Shown: positions 52,145 to 61,605 of the stretch, piece after piece
Position numbering within the stretch: the stretch's first letter is position 1
How the letters are laid out: each line of letters opens with the position of its first letter
Source of the DNA: Caballeronia concitans
GTDB taxonomy: Bacteria > Pseudomonadota > Gammaproteobacteria > Burkholderiales > Burkholderiaceae
Length of the DNA stretch: 64,000 nt
NCBI RefSeq assembly: GCF_001544615.1
Contig: NZ_FCNV02000006.1
Coordinates: 186,001-250,000 of the forward strand
Direction of reading: 5' to 3'
Translations under genes and position numbers: made by a program
The notes under the pieces: model-generated
The model's database searches: none
Told to the model about the DNA's origin: nothing
What the model saw: only the letters and a program-made list of their open reading frames with translations

Positions 52145-53563
52145 TCATTGCACATAGAACCGGTCGATGATCGTCGTAACCGCCTGCTGAAAAGCATAAA
52201 ACGGCAGGGCAAGCACGATGAGCGTCAGCACCCGCCTTAGAAGTGCAACACCCTTGCTATCGTTGCGCCAACGCAGGTTCAGCTTGGGCATGGCGAGCGC
52301 CAGCAGCGGGAGGAGCGCCGTGAGATAGCGCCCTTGCACACCCTCCACGACCCACTGCCCCACCGGCGTCCACGTGAGATAAAGCGCAGCGAAGGTCAAT
52401 CCGAAGCAGATGAGCATCGGCAAAACGAGCATCAGCCGCCGCCTGTTGCTTGCCTCATCGAACGAGTTGCGATCAAGCGACGTAGCGATCAACGCGGCGA
52501 CGCATGCCGCGCCGGCCGCCAGGTAGAAGCTTCTGGTGAGCGGCGCATCCAGCCAGCCGAGCACACCGGTGAAACTGGTGAAATAGAACCAGGCGTTGGT
52601 GCGCAGAGTCTCAAGCGCAATCGTGAACACCGCTGCCGGATGATGCTGCAAGAAATTGAGTTGCCCGGACACTGAGCGAGGTGGGCCGGGTGGGAGCCAC
52701 GCTGGCGACTGAAAGACTTTCATCGCTATGAAACTAGCCGCGCCCGTCGCAACCGCGATGGCGATCCGCGTCCAGCAACGATAACCCTCGCCCTTTGCCA
52801 CTCGCAGTCCGGGGTAAAACAGCAGAAGCGCGAGCGCGCCGTACGGCGGACGCGCCGAAGCGCATAAGGCAACCGCGGTGCCGAACACCCATCGCCAACG
52901 ACCTTGCAACACCCATTGCAGCGCGACGAAACGCTCGAAATACGCGATCGTCAAGAAGCATAGTGGAATCATGACGACTTCCTGACTCACGGATGCCGAG
53001 ATCATCATCGTGGTCGGCAACAACGCAAGGAAAAAAATGAAGCGCGACGACGTTCGCGCAACTCGCAGCGCCCAAGCGGTCAGCAGCATGCTTACCAGTA
53101 AGCCCACCAGGCAGGTCAGCCTGTAAGTGCTCCACACGGTCATATGCAATGCACGACCGACCGCCACAGCCAGCGCTTGCGGGACGTATGTGAAGGCCGG
53201 ATAGATTGCCGTATTGGGAAAACCGGTCTCGATGAGTTCGCCAGTCCACCGAAGCTGCCGCACGGACTCGGCCAAGGCGCGGTTCGCCTTGACGTTGGCG
53301 CGCGCTTTAATCGGTTCGTACGTGGTTGCTAATTTGACGGCGTTCGAATCGATTAGCCCGCCCGATGTCCCATCGAAGCGATAGCCCCGCCACTGACCTT
53401 CTGATATCTGAATCGCGCGATAGAAATGGTTGGCGGCATCCGGCGTCTGAAAAGGCGGTGTTGCATATACCAAGAACAACCCGAAAGGCATCGCGAAGAA
53501 AACATAAATCCTCCACAGTGGAAGCCGGTCGATCTCAGCGAGAAACGCTCCAATTGATCGCAT
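52145..53563 (-). CDS. DUF2142 membrane protein, paralogue 2
   Basis: The 472-aa membrane protein is a paralogue of the one at 46552. Shared landmarks are TPPFQTPDAANHFYRAIQIS (first outer loop, conserved Asp), SGGLIDSNAVKLA, NTAIYPAFTYVPQALAVAVG, YRLTCLVGLLVSMLLTAWAL and WTPVGQWVVEGVQGRYLTAL. ATG 53563 is chosen because it gives the same N-terminal length as the paralogue; an in-frame ATG at 53602 is possible. It is divergent from the GT2 plus GtrA pair at 53716-55070, with about 150 bp between the start codons, which suggests a shared promoter region. Probable GT-C-like glycosyltransferase, not proven. Confidence 0.88.
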   Translation of the reverse strand: MRSIGAFLAEIDRLPLWRIYVFFAMPFGLFLVYATPPFQTPDAANHFYRAIQISEGQWRGYRFDGTSGGLIDSNAVKLATTYEPIKARANVKANRALAESVRQLRWTGELIETGFPNTAIYPAFTYVPQALAVAVGRALHMTVWSTYRLTCLVGLLVSMLLTAWALRVARTSSRFIFFLALLPTTMMISASVSQEVVMIPLCFLTIAYFERFVALQWVLQGRWRWVFGTAVALCASARPPYGALALLLFYPGLRVAKGEGYRCWTRIAIAVATGAASFIAMKVFQSPAWLPPGPPRSVSGQLNFLQHHPAAVFTIALETLRTNAWFYFTSFTGVLGWLDAPLTRSFYLAAGAACVAALIATSLDRNSFDEASNRRRLMLVLPMLICFGLTFAALYLTWTPVGQWVVEGVQGRYLTALLPLLALAMPKLNLRWRNDSKGVALLRRVLTLIVLALPFYAFQQAVTTIIDRFYVQ

Positions 53564-53715
53564 GTGTCGGTGTGGCGCGGGCGGGCCGTTGCAGGACGCC
53601 ATCGCCGCAGATTGGGAAAGTCCGGATTGTACCGAAGGGCAGACTGCCTATTCACCACAAGCTTAGCTATACAATACGTCAGTCATCGCGGCCCATGCCG
53701 ATTATCCGGATCATC

Positions 53716-54663
53716 ATGCCCAATCGTTACCCTGACCTGCGAGTGGCCGTCGTCATCCCTTGTTATAACGAAGCGGCCGCCATCGCCTCGGTGATCCGTG
53801 ATTTCAAGACTCACTTACCAGCAGCTTCGATCACGGCTTTTGATAACAATTCGACGGACGGCACTGCGGACATAGCGCGCGGCGCCGGTGCACGAGTCGT
53901 CGCGGTACCGTTCCAGGGGAAGGGAAATGTCGTGCGGCGCATGTTCGCGGACATCGACGCAGACGTCTATGTCATGGCCGACGGTGACGCGACATACGAC
54001 GCAGCCGTCGCCCCTGAGCTCGTCGATACATTGATCCGTAACAAGCTCGACATGGTGGTCGGCTCCCGCCTGAGTGACGAACAGACCGCTTACCGGCTGG
54101 GACACCGGTTCGGCAACGTCATGCTGACGCAATGCGCTGCGACCATCTTCGGGAAAACGTTCAAAGACATGCTTTCGGGGTACCGCGTGTTCTCCCGCCG
54201 TTATGCCAAGACGTTTCCTGCGCATTCGAAGGGCTTCGAGATCGAGACCGAACTCGCGGTACACGCGCTGAGCATGCGCATGCCGGTTGCCGAGGTGGCG
54301 ACCAACTATAAGTCGCGCCCCGAAGGGTCGCACAGCAAGCTGAACACATATCGCGACGGTTTCAGGATTTTGATGACCATCATTCGGCTATTTAAATCCG
54401 AGAAGCCGTTTGCGTTCTTCACAGCCGGTTTCGCCATCTGCGCCGCCCTATCCGTGGCTCTCGCGATTCCGGTCTTTCAGACGTTCATTGAGACCGGTCT
54501 CGTACCGCGCATTCCGACGGTCATCCTGAGCAGCGGTTTGGCGATGGTTGGCGCGATACTGCTGATCTGCGGCATCGTGCTCGACACGGTCACCCACGGC
54601 CGCAATGAGAATAAGCACCTCGCCTATCTTTCGATTCCCGCATGGGACCCGAAGGACGATTGA
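53716..54663 (+). CDS. polyprenyl-phosphate GT2 glycosyltransferase (GtrB-like)
   Basis: This GT2 enzyme of 315 aa has LRVAVVIPCYNEAAAIASVI, AFDNNSTDGTADIARGAGAR, VVAVPFQGKGNVVRRMFADI and the metal motif VYVMADGDATYDA. DMLSGYRVFSRRYAKTFPAH and GFEIETELAVHALSMRMPVA follow. Two C-terminal helices (FAFFTAGFAICAALSVALAI, SSGLAMVGAILLICGIVLDT) match GtrB and dolichyl/polyprenyl-phosphate transferases. It would load a sugar onto undecaprenyl phosphate. The start could also be ATG 53695, seven codons earlier. The GtrA gene follows after 2 bp. Confidence 0.93.
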   Translation: MPNRYPDLRVAVVIPCYNEAAAIASVIRDFKTHLPAASITAFDNNSTDGTADIARGAGARVVAVPFQGKGNVVRRMFADIDADVYVMADGDATYDAAVAPELVDTLIRNKLDMVVGSRLSDEQTAYRLGHRFGNVMLTQCAATIFGKTFKDMLSGYRVFSRRYAKTFPAHSKGFEIETELAVHALSMRMPVAEVATNYKSRPEGSHSKLNTYRDGFRILMTIIRLFKSEKPFAFFTAGFAICAALSVALAIPVFQTFIETGLVPRIPTVILSSGLAMVGAILLICGIVLDTVTHGRNENKHLAYLSIPAWDPKDD

Positions 54664-54665
54664 AC

Positions 54666-55070
54666 ATGAGTTCGCAATTTCTGCGCTTCGCTTTTGCGGG
54701 CGGCGTTGGCTTCCTGGTCGACGCGGGCGTGCTTTATGTGATGCTCCATCTCGGCGTTGGCCCGTATGCCGGGCGGCTGGTCTCTTTCCTTTGCGCTGTC
54801 TTTGTGACGTGGCGGATAAATCGGCGCATCACGTTCGCGGCAACGAATAACCGTTCGATCTGGCGCGAGTTCTATGAGTATCTGCTTGCCATGATCGGCG
54901 GCGGCGCGTGCAACTACGGTGCATACGCGCTCGCGCTAAGACTTTTGGGCGCAGATGTCTGGACGCCGCTAGCGGCTGTGGCTGCGGGCTCCATCGCTGG
55001 CATGGCGGTGAATTTCATGCTCGCGAAGCTTTGGGTGTTCCGCCACAGCCAAGCGGGCGACCAGCGCTAG
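54666..55070 (+). CDS. gtrA: GtrA family flippase protein
   Basis: A four-helix protein of 134 aa with the GtrA family pattern: LRFAFAGGVGFLVDAGVLYV, AGRLVSFLCAVFVTWRINRR with TFAA, EFYEYLLAMIGGGACNYGAY and GSIAGMAVNFMLAKLWVFRH. GtrA proteins flip undecaprenyl phosphate-linked sugar to the periplasm in serotype-converting systems. It starts 2 bp after the GtrB-like gene, so the two are clearly one unit; the third partner is probably the divergent DUF2142 gene. Confidence 0.93.
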   Translation: MSSQFLRFAFAGGVGFLVDAGVLYVMLHLGVGPYAGRLVSFLCAVFVTWRINRRITFAATNNRSIWREFYEYLLAMIGGGACNYGAYALALRLLGADVWTPLAAVAAGSIAGMAVNFMLAKLWVFRHSQAGDQR

Positions 55071-55087
55071 CCGCTCGGGGGTCGCCA

Positions 55088-56941
55088 TTACTCGAAGCGG
55101 CCGATTCGCGGCGGAAAGGCGAGGCCAAACGTTGCGCCCGAGGCTGGGCCGCCAAGAGCGAGATTCGGGTTGTAGCCGCGGTCATTTGCAAGTTCCGCAG
55201 GCGAACGTTCAAATGCCGGACCGTGCCCGCGCGCGGCAAGGTGCGCGTGAATCGTCACGCCGGCCCTCGGCACAAAAACATTGCGCAAACCGCGTTGTGC
55301 AACGCGCCGGCACAGCGATACATCGCGGGAAAAGTTTTCGTTGCTCGTCCGATCGAAGCCGCCCGCCGCGATAAAGTCGGACCGACTTATCACCGCGCAG
55401 GACAGAGACACAGCCGATACAGTCTGAGTGAGCATGGCGCGGCCGAAGTACCCCGCGCCGCGTCGCGTGATGCCCGCGTGAATCGGCACGCCGCCATCCT
55501 GTGACACCAACACTAGCCCGCCTGCGTAAAGATTTTCATCCGGCTGCCACAACGATGCACCCACGACGCCGACATTTTCGCGGCACGCGAGCTTCATCAG
55601 CTCATGGAGCCATGACGGGTCCGTCACTTCGACACGTTCATCAACGAAGCAAATGTAGGCATCGTCGACACGATTGACAATATCGTCGATTGACTCGACG
55701 ATCGACGCGCATTTCAACGACGCGACCAGCTGCGTCAGCGCTTCCTGTGTGTCCGCATTTAACCCGCAGGCAACACCGGCAACGATCGACAGGCGCCGGT
55801 TCGCATACCGGGTACGCGAGACGATGCTTGTCACGCAGCGACGCAAGGCGTCCATGTCTCCCCCGTGCGCTATCAAGATGTGAACGGTTGGCGGGACGGC
55901 AGGCAAGCCGTAGTCGATCCGGACAAACGGAAATTCGGCTTGCGGCGCGACAACTGTGGCGTTGGTATCCGTCTCGCGCAGATGATCGGAGATCGCCCGC
56001 ACGGTTGCCATGACGGCGTACGGCTTCTCTTCCACGCTAACCGCCGTGCTGCCTTCGATCGTCCTCCAGTGATACAAGACGTGCGGAATATGCACAACGG
56101 CGGCATCGCCGGCCAGTCGCACGCAACGCAGCAACAAATCATGGTCCTGGCTGCCTTCTAAACCTTGGCGGAAACCGCCGACATCGCGCATGAGTTGCGT
56201 CTCATACACGCCTAAATGAGAGAACGCGTTGTGTTGAAGAATCAGCTCTGGGTCCCAGTCCGGCTTGAAATGCGGCGTGTGCCGGTGCCCTTCCTCGGAA
56301 AGCTTGTCTTCATCACTGTAGAACAGTCGTGCCGCGGGATGCGCATGGATATATTTGGCGACGACGCCCAACGCGTGGGGCGGCAGGACGTCGTCATGGT
56401 CAAGCAACGCCACGAACGGTCCACGTGCGAGTTCCAGCGCGCTGTTGCTTGCTTCAGAAATATGACCGTTCACCGCGCGATAGATTATGCGGATGCGTGC
56501 GTCGCGTAGCGCGTATTCGCAGAGTACGGCGCGCACGTGAGGGGCCGTGGAGGCATCGTCCGCTATACAGAGCTCCCAATGCGGATACGCCTGGCGCAAC
56601 ACCGACTCGATCATTTCCCGCAAATAGCGCTCTGGCGTGTTGAACACTGGCACAACGACCGAGATGAGCGTATCGATGCCGCCCTCCTCGAGTTGCCGTC
56701 GAAACGTTGAAAGCGCAGCGTCGTCGGGACTATCGTATGCGCCGATCCACTTCGGGTATCGGCCTGCCTCCTGCGACACTCCCCCGATGCGCCGCGCCGC
56801 GCCGCGCAATCCTTCGCGCCGGATCAGACGGACGGTCGCCCGTGCCGCAGACATCATGCCGCCGGCATCGCGCATCTTAGTTAGCGCACCGTGGAAGCGC
56901 TGCCCGGCCTGCGCAAGGCGGCTTTCTGCCTTCTTACTCAT
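55088..56941 (-). CDS. two-domain GT2 family glycosyltransferase
   Basis: The 617-aa protein has a 90-aa N-terminal helical part, then a complete GT2 domain: ISVVVPVFNTPERYLREMIE, LCIADDASTAPHVRAVLCEY, FVALLDHDDVLPPHALGVVA (metal motif), RLFYSDEDKLSEEGHRHTPH and VGGFRQGLEGSQDHDLLLRC. From about residue 350 a second GT2-like domain follows (VHILIAHGGDMDALRRCVTS, DAYICFVDERVEVTDPSWLH, ARAVISRS-type acceptor loop SLSCAVISRSDFIAAGGFDR), less typical and possibly specialised or inactive. Such proteins build O-antigen backbones. It follows the fusion gene by 17 bp on the same strand. Confidence 0.92.
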   Translation of the reverse strand: MSKKAESRLAQAGQRFHGALTKMRDAGGMMSAARATVRLIRREGLRGAARRIGGVSQEAGRYPKWIGAYDSPDDAALSTFRRQLEEGGIDTLISVVVPVFNTPERYLREMIESVLRQAYPHWELCIADDASTAPHVRAVLCEYALRDARIRIIYRAVNGHISEASNSALELARGPFVALLDHDDVLPPHALGVVAKYIHAHPAARLFYSDEDKLSEEGHRHTPHFKPDWDPELILQHNAFSHLGVYETQLMRDVGGFRQGLEGSQDHDLLLRCVRLAGDAAVVHIPHVLYHWRTIEGSTAVSVEEKPYAVMATVRAISDHLRETDTNATVVAPQAEFPFVRIDYGLPAVPPTVHILIAHGGDMDALRRCVTSIVSRTRYANRRLSIVAGVACGLNADTQEALTQLVASLKCASIVESIDDIVNRVDDAYICFVDERVEVTDPSWLHELMKLACRENVGVVGASLWQPDENLYAGGLVLVSQDGGVPIHAGITRRGAGYFGRAMLTQTVSAVSLSCAVISRSDFIAAGGFDRTSNENFSRDVSLCRRVAQRGLRNVFVPRAGVTIHAHLAARGHGPAFERSPAELANDRGYNPNLALGGPASGATFGLAFPPRIGRFE

Positions 56942-56958
56942 GAGAATCCGGTGACACG

Positions 56959-59900
56959 TCAGAACGACATGGTCGCGGCCGCAGGCTGTGCGGCACTCGC
57001 GGCTGCTTCCTTCAGTAATGCGTGCAGTTCGACGGCTTGTTCGTCGAACAGGCGGATGCGGTCCTTATACGGATTGCGATAGCCATCAAGCCTTCGCGGA
57101 TCGTCAAGCAAAGCGGAGATAGCCGCCGTAAGCTCTGCGGGGTCTTCTGTCAGTGCGATCACCTGTCCATTTTCGCCCTCCACGATGTCTTCCACGGCGC
57201 CCCCCGCGTCGGTCGAGATGACCCACACGTCACGAACCAGCGCCTCACGCACCGTCATGCCGAAGCTTTCCTTGCACTGCGTTGGGAAGAGCAGTACGTC
57301 GATCCCGGCGAAGAATTGGTCAATATCGTCCTGAGTGTAGGCCGGCACCACATGCAGCTTGCCCTTAACCTTCCAGGTGTGCGTCTCGATGGTGTGCATG
57401 CCCAAATTTCGCGCGTTATCCACGACGAACAGTTCATAATTCGAGCGCGGCAGTCGCCTGAACGCATCCTTGATGAGTTGAGCGCCCTTAATGGGCGTTT
57501 CACCGCCGACGTAGCCGAAGCGCAGTGAGCGGCCGGACAGCGGCGGACGCTCGATGTGCTTCGCGGGCGCCATAATGCCGTTCTTGTTGAGCAAGATCTT
57601 CGCGGGATCGAAGCCGTTATCCGCGTAAAGGCCACGGAAGAACTCGCTTGGAGCGAGCAGCATGGCCGCCGACTTGAGGATGTCGTGCAACCGGAACTGC
57701 CGATACGTGTTGAGACCGGCATCATCGACGCACTTGGAGCAAATGTTCAGGTCGATCTTGCGCTGGAAGCAATAGCGATGCTCGCCGGTGATCATGAATT
57801 GCCGGCCGCATATCCACCAGGCATCGTGCAATGTGGCGACGTAGGGAATTTTTTCTTCCTGACATACTTCGGCAATGCTTGCGCCGATGCCTTGAATGCT
57901 GTGCAAGTGGACCACGTCAGGGCGAACTGCACGCACGGCTTCGCGGAACGCTTTCACCGACTTCGGATTCTCAAAACCGTATGCCGGATCGGCCTCCTGC
58001 GGCAGTCCCATACCAAACACGCCTCCTGCGCGCGCCTCATAGCGCTGAAGAGCGTACGCGTGCACCTCGTTTGCAGGCAGCGACGTGAACATGACGTATT
58101 CCATGTCCTGCGTGTCGTTGATACGCTTCGCCATCGCTTCAGCGATGATCGTGGCGCCCCCGAAACTGCGCGGCTCGAAGTAGACGTTGACGCCGAGAAC
58201 GCGCAACTTCTTCCGCTCCGTTTTGTATGGCGCGAGAACCGGCGCCACCTGGCGCTCGGAGATGGATTGCGGTGAATAGTCGGCCAGAACGTGGTCGTAA
58301 GCGCGGGCAGCCATGTCATGCCGAAGTTCGGCATCTTCGATTAGTGCGAGCAATGCGTCGCTCCAACCTGCTGGCGTTTCAGCCAGGAAACCCGTATCGC
58401 CGTGGCGAATCGCTGTCTTGAACGCGGCTGCGGGCGAGCAGACGGATGGCAGCTTGACGATAGAGGCCTCGAGATATTTGATGTTCGACTTCGCATCGTT
58501 GAAGATGCTGTTCTCGAGCGGCGCTATGCTGATGTCGCACTCGGCCAGCCGGGCCAGATAATTCGGATAACTTGAAGACGGCAGCCGCTCGATTTGCGAG
58601 GCGACGTCCGCATAATCGTCCGGCAGCCCGAGTTCGCCGATGATGCGCAACTTGACATCGGGCCGCTGCCGCAAGACCATCTTGATGCCCGCTGCCGCGA
58701 CACGAAAGTCTGCATCGTGCGTCTTGGTCCCCGAGCCATAGACGATGCGCACGAACTTGTCCTTCCTACGCCTGCTTGACGCGTTGATCGTACTAGCCGT
58801 GCGCACCGTTTCCTCATCGAGCGCATTCTCGATCACGAACGTCTTCTTGACGCCTGCATCGATCATGGCCTCCGACAAGCCTTGTGTCGATGCGATGCTG
58901 TAATCACATGCGAGCATGGCCGCGCGGTATAGTGGAACACCCGCGAGCACTCCACGCTTGGCCTCTAGTCCAACGTCCCGTAAGTTCGAGTTGAGAATGT
59001 ACTTCTCAGCATCAAAAATCAGGTCGTCGACTTCCCAGAACGTCACGAGACCCAATGCTTTGGCGCGCTCGATCATTGCCATAGGGCCCGGAAAGCCGGG
59101 CACGCGGTAAAAAATGACCATCGAGTGCGTCTGCAGCAAGCTCATGCACGACTGCGTGTCGGTCCAGCTCGCCACCGAGCAATCGACGCCGAGGCTCTCG
59201 ATCATGCGCTGTTTCTGTGTGACGCGATATTTCAGGCACTGAGGAATGCTCGTCTCAGCAATGATCAGCACGCGCAACGCGAGGCGCTCCATCGCGGGCA
59301 GAATGGGCAATACCGATTCGAAAGCGGGCGCCATCAACACGCCGCCAGCGCCGCCCTCGCGCAGCAACCCGGAAATGCCGCGCCGTCGCGACGTTTCAAC
59401 GATCTTGCGCAGCGTCGCGTTCCAGCCATGCTGATTTATGGAGTTTCGAACGATGGCTGAGAAGTGGCGCATCCGCGACAGCGCTGTTCGGGGACGACGC
59501 ATCGAAATCGAGGCAGCGCGGACTGGCGCCGTCAGCCGCCATGACGTGGACGTGCGCAACGCAACCACTTCTTCGTTGGCGCGGGCCAGCGTCTCGTGCG
59601 CAAGCTTTCGAGCGTCCTGCTCCATGGCGAGTTCGCTCGCCAGATCTTCGGAGCGCAATGTCTCGTGCTCCAGTTCGAGCTCCAGGCGCCGATGCTCATC
59701 CTTGAGATCGGCGAGTTCGGCCATGTAGCGGTCACGGTCCTCAGTCGCGCGGTCGAGCAAACTATGCGTCGCCTCCAGTTCACTGATGCGTTCGCCGAGC
59801 GTGGTGCGCGTCTCATTTTGCGCCTGTTGCAGAGCAATTGCGCGGCCGAGTCGCGCATAGATCTCGCGCGTTCCATTGCCTGCATCGTCCGTCGCATCGA

Positions 59901-60546
59901 ACAGCGAGCGCAATGCTTGGGGAATCTCGGTGCCGACAGCCAGGACGCCAAGACCATAGCCATGGAGAAATTCGAAACAAGGGTAGCGATGACTCAGTTC
60001 CGACCACAAGCGCCAAACACCGAAGTTTCGTTCACGGACGTTTGTGTCGTGTAGAAGGACGATCCCGCGGACAGACATTTTCCTGAGCCAGCTTTCGAAG
60101 TCGTGCCGCGCACTTTCGTAGTCATGCTGGCCGTCGATATGCAGCAGGTCAATGGAGCCGTCAGGAAAGTGTGCGAGCGCATTATCGAAACTGGAACGGA
60201 TCAGGCTCGAGAATCTAGAATATGTGTCGTTGTTGTATTGGGATAGATCGAGAAACACCGACTCGTCATAACGTCCGGCGTGGTCATCACCGAGCCATGT
60301 ATCGACGGCATAACAGCGCGTCGAAAGCTCCAGCCGTTCGACAGCCTGACACCAGACTCCGTATGAAAACCCGTTATGGGTGCCGAGTTCAACGATCGTT
60401 CCTGGACGCAGCACGCTCATCAGCCAGAACGCGAACGGAGCATGCTCCAGCCACGCCGAGCGTACGATGCGCGCTGGCCACCAGAACGACTCCGGTTTTA
60501 CCAAGTCAATGCTCCTCGATTCTGACCGACTTTCCATTTCCGCCAT
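56959..60546 (-). CDS. methyltransferase - coiled coil - double GT4 glycosyltransferase fusion
   Basis: The 1195-aa protein combines at least four parts. Residues about 25-220 form a class I methyltransferase (IVELGTHNGFSYGVW as the SAM motif, IDLLHIDGQHDYESARHDFE, IVLLHDTNVRERNFGVWRLW). Residues about 240-330 form a coiled coil (ISELEATHSLLDRATEDRDR) ending in RTSTSWRLTAPVR, a linker often seen before polysaccharide GTs. Residues about 430-770 form a first GT4-type domain (FVRIVYGSGTKTHDADFRVA, DISIAPLENSIFNDAKSNIK). Residues about 780-1180 form a second GT4 domain (LGVNVYFEPRSFGGATIIAE, PTQCKESFGMTVREALV, VISTDAGGAVEDIVEGENGQ). It could methylate, terminate or extend the O-antigen, with the coiled coil as spacer. 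Substrates are unknown. Confidence 0.92.
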   Translation of the reverse strand: MAEMESRSESRSIDLVKPESFWWPARIVRSAWLEHAPFAFWLMSVLRPGTIVELGTHNGFSYGVWCQAVERLELSTRCYAVDTWLGDDHAGRYDESVFLDLSQYNNDTYSRFSSLIRSSFDNALAHFPDGSIDLLHIDGQHDYESARHDFESWLRKMSVRGIVLLHDTNVRERNFGVWRLWSELSHRYPCFEFLHGYGLGVLAVGTEIPQALRSLFDATDDAGNGTREIYARLGRAIALQQAQNETRTTLGERISELEATHSLLDRATEDRDRYMAELADLKDEHRRLELELEHETLRSEDLASELAMEQDARKLAHETLARANEEVVALRTSTSWRLTAPVRAASISMRRPRTALSRMRHFSAIVRNSINQHGWNATLRKIVETSRRRGISGLLREGGAGGVLMAPAFESVLPILPAMERLALRVLIIAETSIPQCLKYRVTQKQRMIESLGVDCSVASWTDTQSCMSLLQTHSMVIFYRVPGFPGPMAMIERAKALGLVTFWEVDDLIFDAEKYILNSNLRDVGLEAKRGVLAGVPLYRAAMLACDYSIASTQGLSEAMIDAGVKKTFVIENALDEETVRTASTINASSRRRKDKFVRIVYGSGTKTHDADFRVAAAGIKMVLRQRPDVKLRIIGELGLPDDYADVASQIERLPSSSYPNYLARLAECDISIAPLENSIFNDAKSNIKYLEASIVKLPSVCSPAAAFKTAIRHGDTGFLAETPAGWSDALLALIEDAELRHDMAARAYDHVLADYSPQSISERQVAPVLAPYKTERKKLRVLGVNVYFEPRSFGGATIIAEAMAKRINDTQDMEYVMFTSLPANEVHAYALQRYEARAGGVFGMGLPQEADPAYGFENPKSVKAFREAVRAVRPDVVHLHSIQGIGASIAEVCQEEKIPYVATLHDAWWICGRQFMITGEHRYCFQRKIDLNICSKCVDDAGLNTYRQFRLHDILKSAAMLLAPSEFFRGLYADNGFDPAKILLNKNGIMAPAKHIERPPLSGRSLRFGYVGGETPIKGAQLIKDAFRRLPRSNYELFVVDNARNLGMHTIETHTWKVKGKLHVVPAYTQDDIDQFFAGIDVLLFPTQCKESFGMTVREALVRDVWVISTDAGGAVEDIVEGENGQVIALTEDPAELTAAISALLDDPRRLDGYRNPYKDRIRLFDEQAVELHALLKEAAASAAQPAAATMSF

Positions 60547-60636
60547 TCCCGATGTCCAAGAGATTTTGTTCCGGCCGAATCGCTTTCGGCTACAAAAAAG
60601 TTATAACAAACGGCACGCGCAGGCGCCGCTTGACGG

Positions 60637-61584
60637 CTAGCGTAGTTTCAGTGGACCGAGCCTGCCGCGCAGACCGTCCGCTATACCGTTGCATGCCATT
60701 GTTAAATGGCGCCACCGAGGTTGGAGAAACAGGGCGTAGATCACGAGCCGAACAGGCAACTTCACCAGTTCGCTCGATTTCCACGACCAGGGAATGTCGC
60801 GCCTGAGGATGAGCGAAACCGCGTTCCTGAAAAGATAGTAATGGCGCGTGGGGCTATGCGACGGATATGCGCGGCCGAAGACGCGCACAGGTTCGCCACC
60901 GAGCGAATGGCGCATGTGAACCCATGGGATGCCATATAGACTGAAGCCCTTCCTCTTTGCCCGGATACACCACTCGAGATCAACGAAATCGATGAACAGG
61001 TCATCCTGCATCGGTCCTATGCGGCTCCACAAGCGCAGGTTCACACACGATCCCGAGCTGATGAGAAAGTCTGTGTGGACGGGCGTCGAACCGAGCGCCG
61101 GAATGCGCAGCAGGCGGCCGTGCGCGAAACGCACAAAGGGCGTTGGAGTTCTACCGCCCAGGCGATCGTCGACATATGCGGGGCCGACAAGCGCCGTCTG
61201 AGGATCGGCCCGCAAGAGATTCGACATGGCGCGCGGCAACTCGATCAGCAGATGCTCGTCCGGTGCACTGTCCTGATCGAATAGCAGCGCCACGTCACAA
61301 CCGATTTCAAGCAGACGCGCCACGCCCCGATTCAAGGCGGTGGCAATACCTTCATTGATGCCGCTGGGAAGATAGTCCACCCTCTGATCCAGGTTGCCAT
61401 TGCAGCCCGGCGCGCTGCCTTCCGTGTTGTCGATCACCACGCAGCGTACACGCTTCGCCAGTTCGTTCGCGTTGCGATAGCACGCCGCGTCGGGGTGATA
61501 AAACACGACGACGGCCCCGACGCGCAAATTGATCCCCGCGTGTCCGTCCGCGCGAAGACCATCGTCAGGTTGCGCTGTCCTCAT
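60637..61584 (-). CDS. GT2 rhamnosyltransferase-like glycosyltransferase
   Basis: The 315-aa enzyme matches the RfbF/WbbL-type rhamnosyltransferase layout: RVGAVVVFYHPDAACYRNAN, CVVIDNTEGSAPG, LPSGINEGIATALNRGVARL, VALLFDQDSAPDEHLLIELP (metal motif FDQDS), FLISSGSCVNLRLWSRIG and LFIDFVDLEWCIRAKRKGFS (catalytic D-x-E-W segment). HYYLFRNAVSLILRRDIPWS near the end is also family-typical. It would transfer rhamnose from the dTDP-L-rhamnose made by the rml genes directly upstream (21-bp gap to rmlD). The ATG at 61584 has a short-spaced GGAG. Confidence 0.92.
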   Translation of the reverse strand: MRTAQPDDGLRADGHAGINLRVGAVVVFYHPDAACYRNANELAKRVRCVVIDNTEGSAPGCNGNLDQRVDYLPSGINEGIATALNRGVARLLEIGCDVALLFDQDSAPDEHLLIELPRAMSNLLRADPQTALVGPAYVDDRLGGRTPTPFVRFAHGRLLRIPALGSTPVHTDFLISSGSCVNLRLWSRIGPMQDDLFIDFVDLEWCIRAKRKGFSLYGIPWVHMRHSLGGEPVRVFGRAYPSHSPTRHYYLFRNAVSLILRRDIPWSWKSSELVKLPVRLVIYALFLQPRWRHLTMACNGIADGLRGRLGPLKLR

Positions 61585-61605
61585 CTCCGCATCCCGAATA
61601 CAGCG

